Shown here: piece by piece, positions 52,723 to 52,777 of the stretch
Layout of the letters: each line of letters opens with the position of its first letter
How positions within the stretch are numbered: position 1 is the first letter of the stretch
From: an uncultured Nitrospira sp.
Lineage (GTDB): Bacteria; Nitrospirota; Nitrospiria; Nitrospirales; Nitrospiraceae
DNA length: 52,777 nucleotides
NCBI GenBank assembly: GCA_902500825.1
Contig: CABVRX010000029.1
Span: forward strand, 1-52,777
Reading direction: 5' to 3'
Translations under genes and position numbers: made by a program
The notes under the pieces: model-generated
Told to the model about the DNA's origin: nothing
Databases searched by the model: none
The model's input: only the letters and a program-made list of their open reading frames with translations

Positions 52723-52777
52723 TGGTGGAGCTGGCCGGGATTGAACCGGCGACCTCGTGAATGCCATTCACGCGCGC
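52723..52777 (-). tRNA. tRNA-Ala, anticodon GGC, 5' part beyond the window
   Basis: The minus strand reads the 3' part of a tRNA ending in an encoded CCA. It has the T arm (GCCGG, TTCAATC, CCGGC) and an anticodon stem GTGA/TCAC around loop ATGGCAT, giving anticodon GGC. The acceptor 3' strand is CAGCTCC with discriminator A. The D arm and acceptor 5' strand lie past base 52777. Confidence 0.92.

Overview
The window (52,777 bp, moderately GC-rich) most likely comes from a Nitrospira-type bacterium able to oxidise ammonia (comammox). It encodes an AmoC with the metal-site residues intact (33289-34116, minus strand), a cytochrome bd-like membrane protein of the kind known from Nitrospira (27030-28949), a DsrE/F/H-like sulfur-relay trio, and three copies of a roughly 120-bp palindromic repeat of a kind I recall as common in Nitrospira genomes. 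No rRNA, CRISPR array, phage or transposase gene is visible. Two tRNAs are present, tRNA-Leu(CAG) and a tRNA-Ala(GGC) cut by the right edge.

Layout. 1-3374: the end of gcvP, then a Tat-exported class V aminotransferase. 3386-12922: an accessory stretch on mixed strands with a secreted protein of fourteen 50-aa repeats, a formylglycine-generating-enzyme relic, a Sel1 protein, a methyltransferase and an ATP-grasp gene overlapping tail to tail, tRNA-Leu, a degenerate helicase-like protein, an HNH protein and a TPR protein. 12939-26317: the chromosomal core with a ThyX-like protein, hisS, the DsrEFH-like trio, a probable oriC, dnaA, dnaN, gyrB, gyrA, a DciA-family gene and smpB. 26536-39157: a 12.6-kb block entirely on the minus strand, discussed below. 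39255-52507: housekeeping and redox genes, namely a NorD-like VWA protein, mdh, a PuuD-like membrane protein, a NuoF-like flavoprotein with ferredoxin and HesB/IscA protein, QueD and FolE, a hydrolase, rarA, a PilZ protein and an ABC-F ATPase.

The most interesting part is the minus-strand block. Read in transcription order it holds FTR beta chain, a secreted protein, an OmpR-type response regulator and its histidine kinase, a 75-aa membrane micro-protein, a small secreted repeat protein, a relic of a second histidine kinase, a 26-codon leader ORF, an orphan amoC, tandem UspA, Rnk/GreA-type protein, an NmrA-type protein, a GAF/sigma-54 activator, the bd-like oxidase and two single-helix micro-proteins of 26 and 27 aa. 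Four promoters in this block share an unusual element: three 5-bp half-sites (TTCAT/TTCAC type) at an exact 11-bp period, a further inverted half-site 11 bp upstream, and a TATnnn -10 hexamer exactly 10 nt after the last half-site. They precede micro-protein 1, micro-protein 2, the amoC leader and the 75-aa protein. The geometry is that of an OmpR-family activator bound over the -35 region. I infer, without proof, that the adjacent two-component system controls a regulon joining an orphan amoC to micro-proteins of a bd-like oxidase.

Limits: every assignment is by reading protein and DNA motifs. No database search, structure prediction or GC-skew calculation was run.
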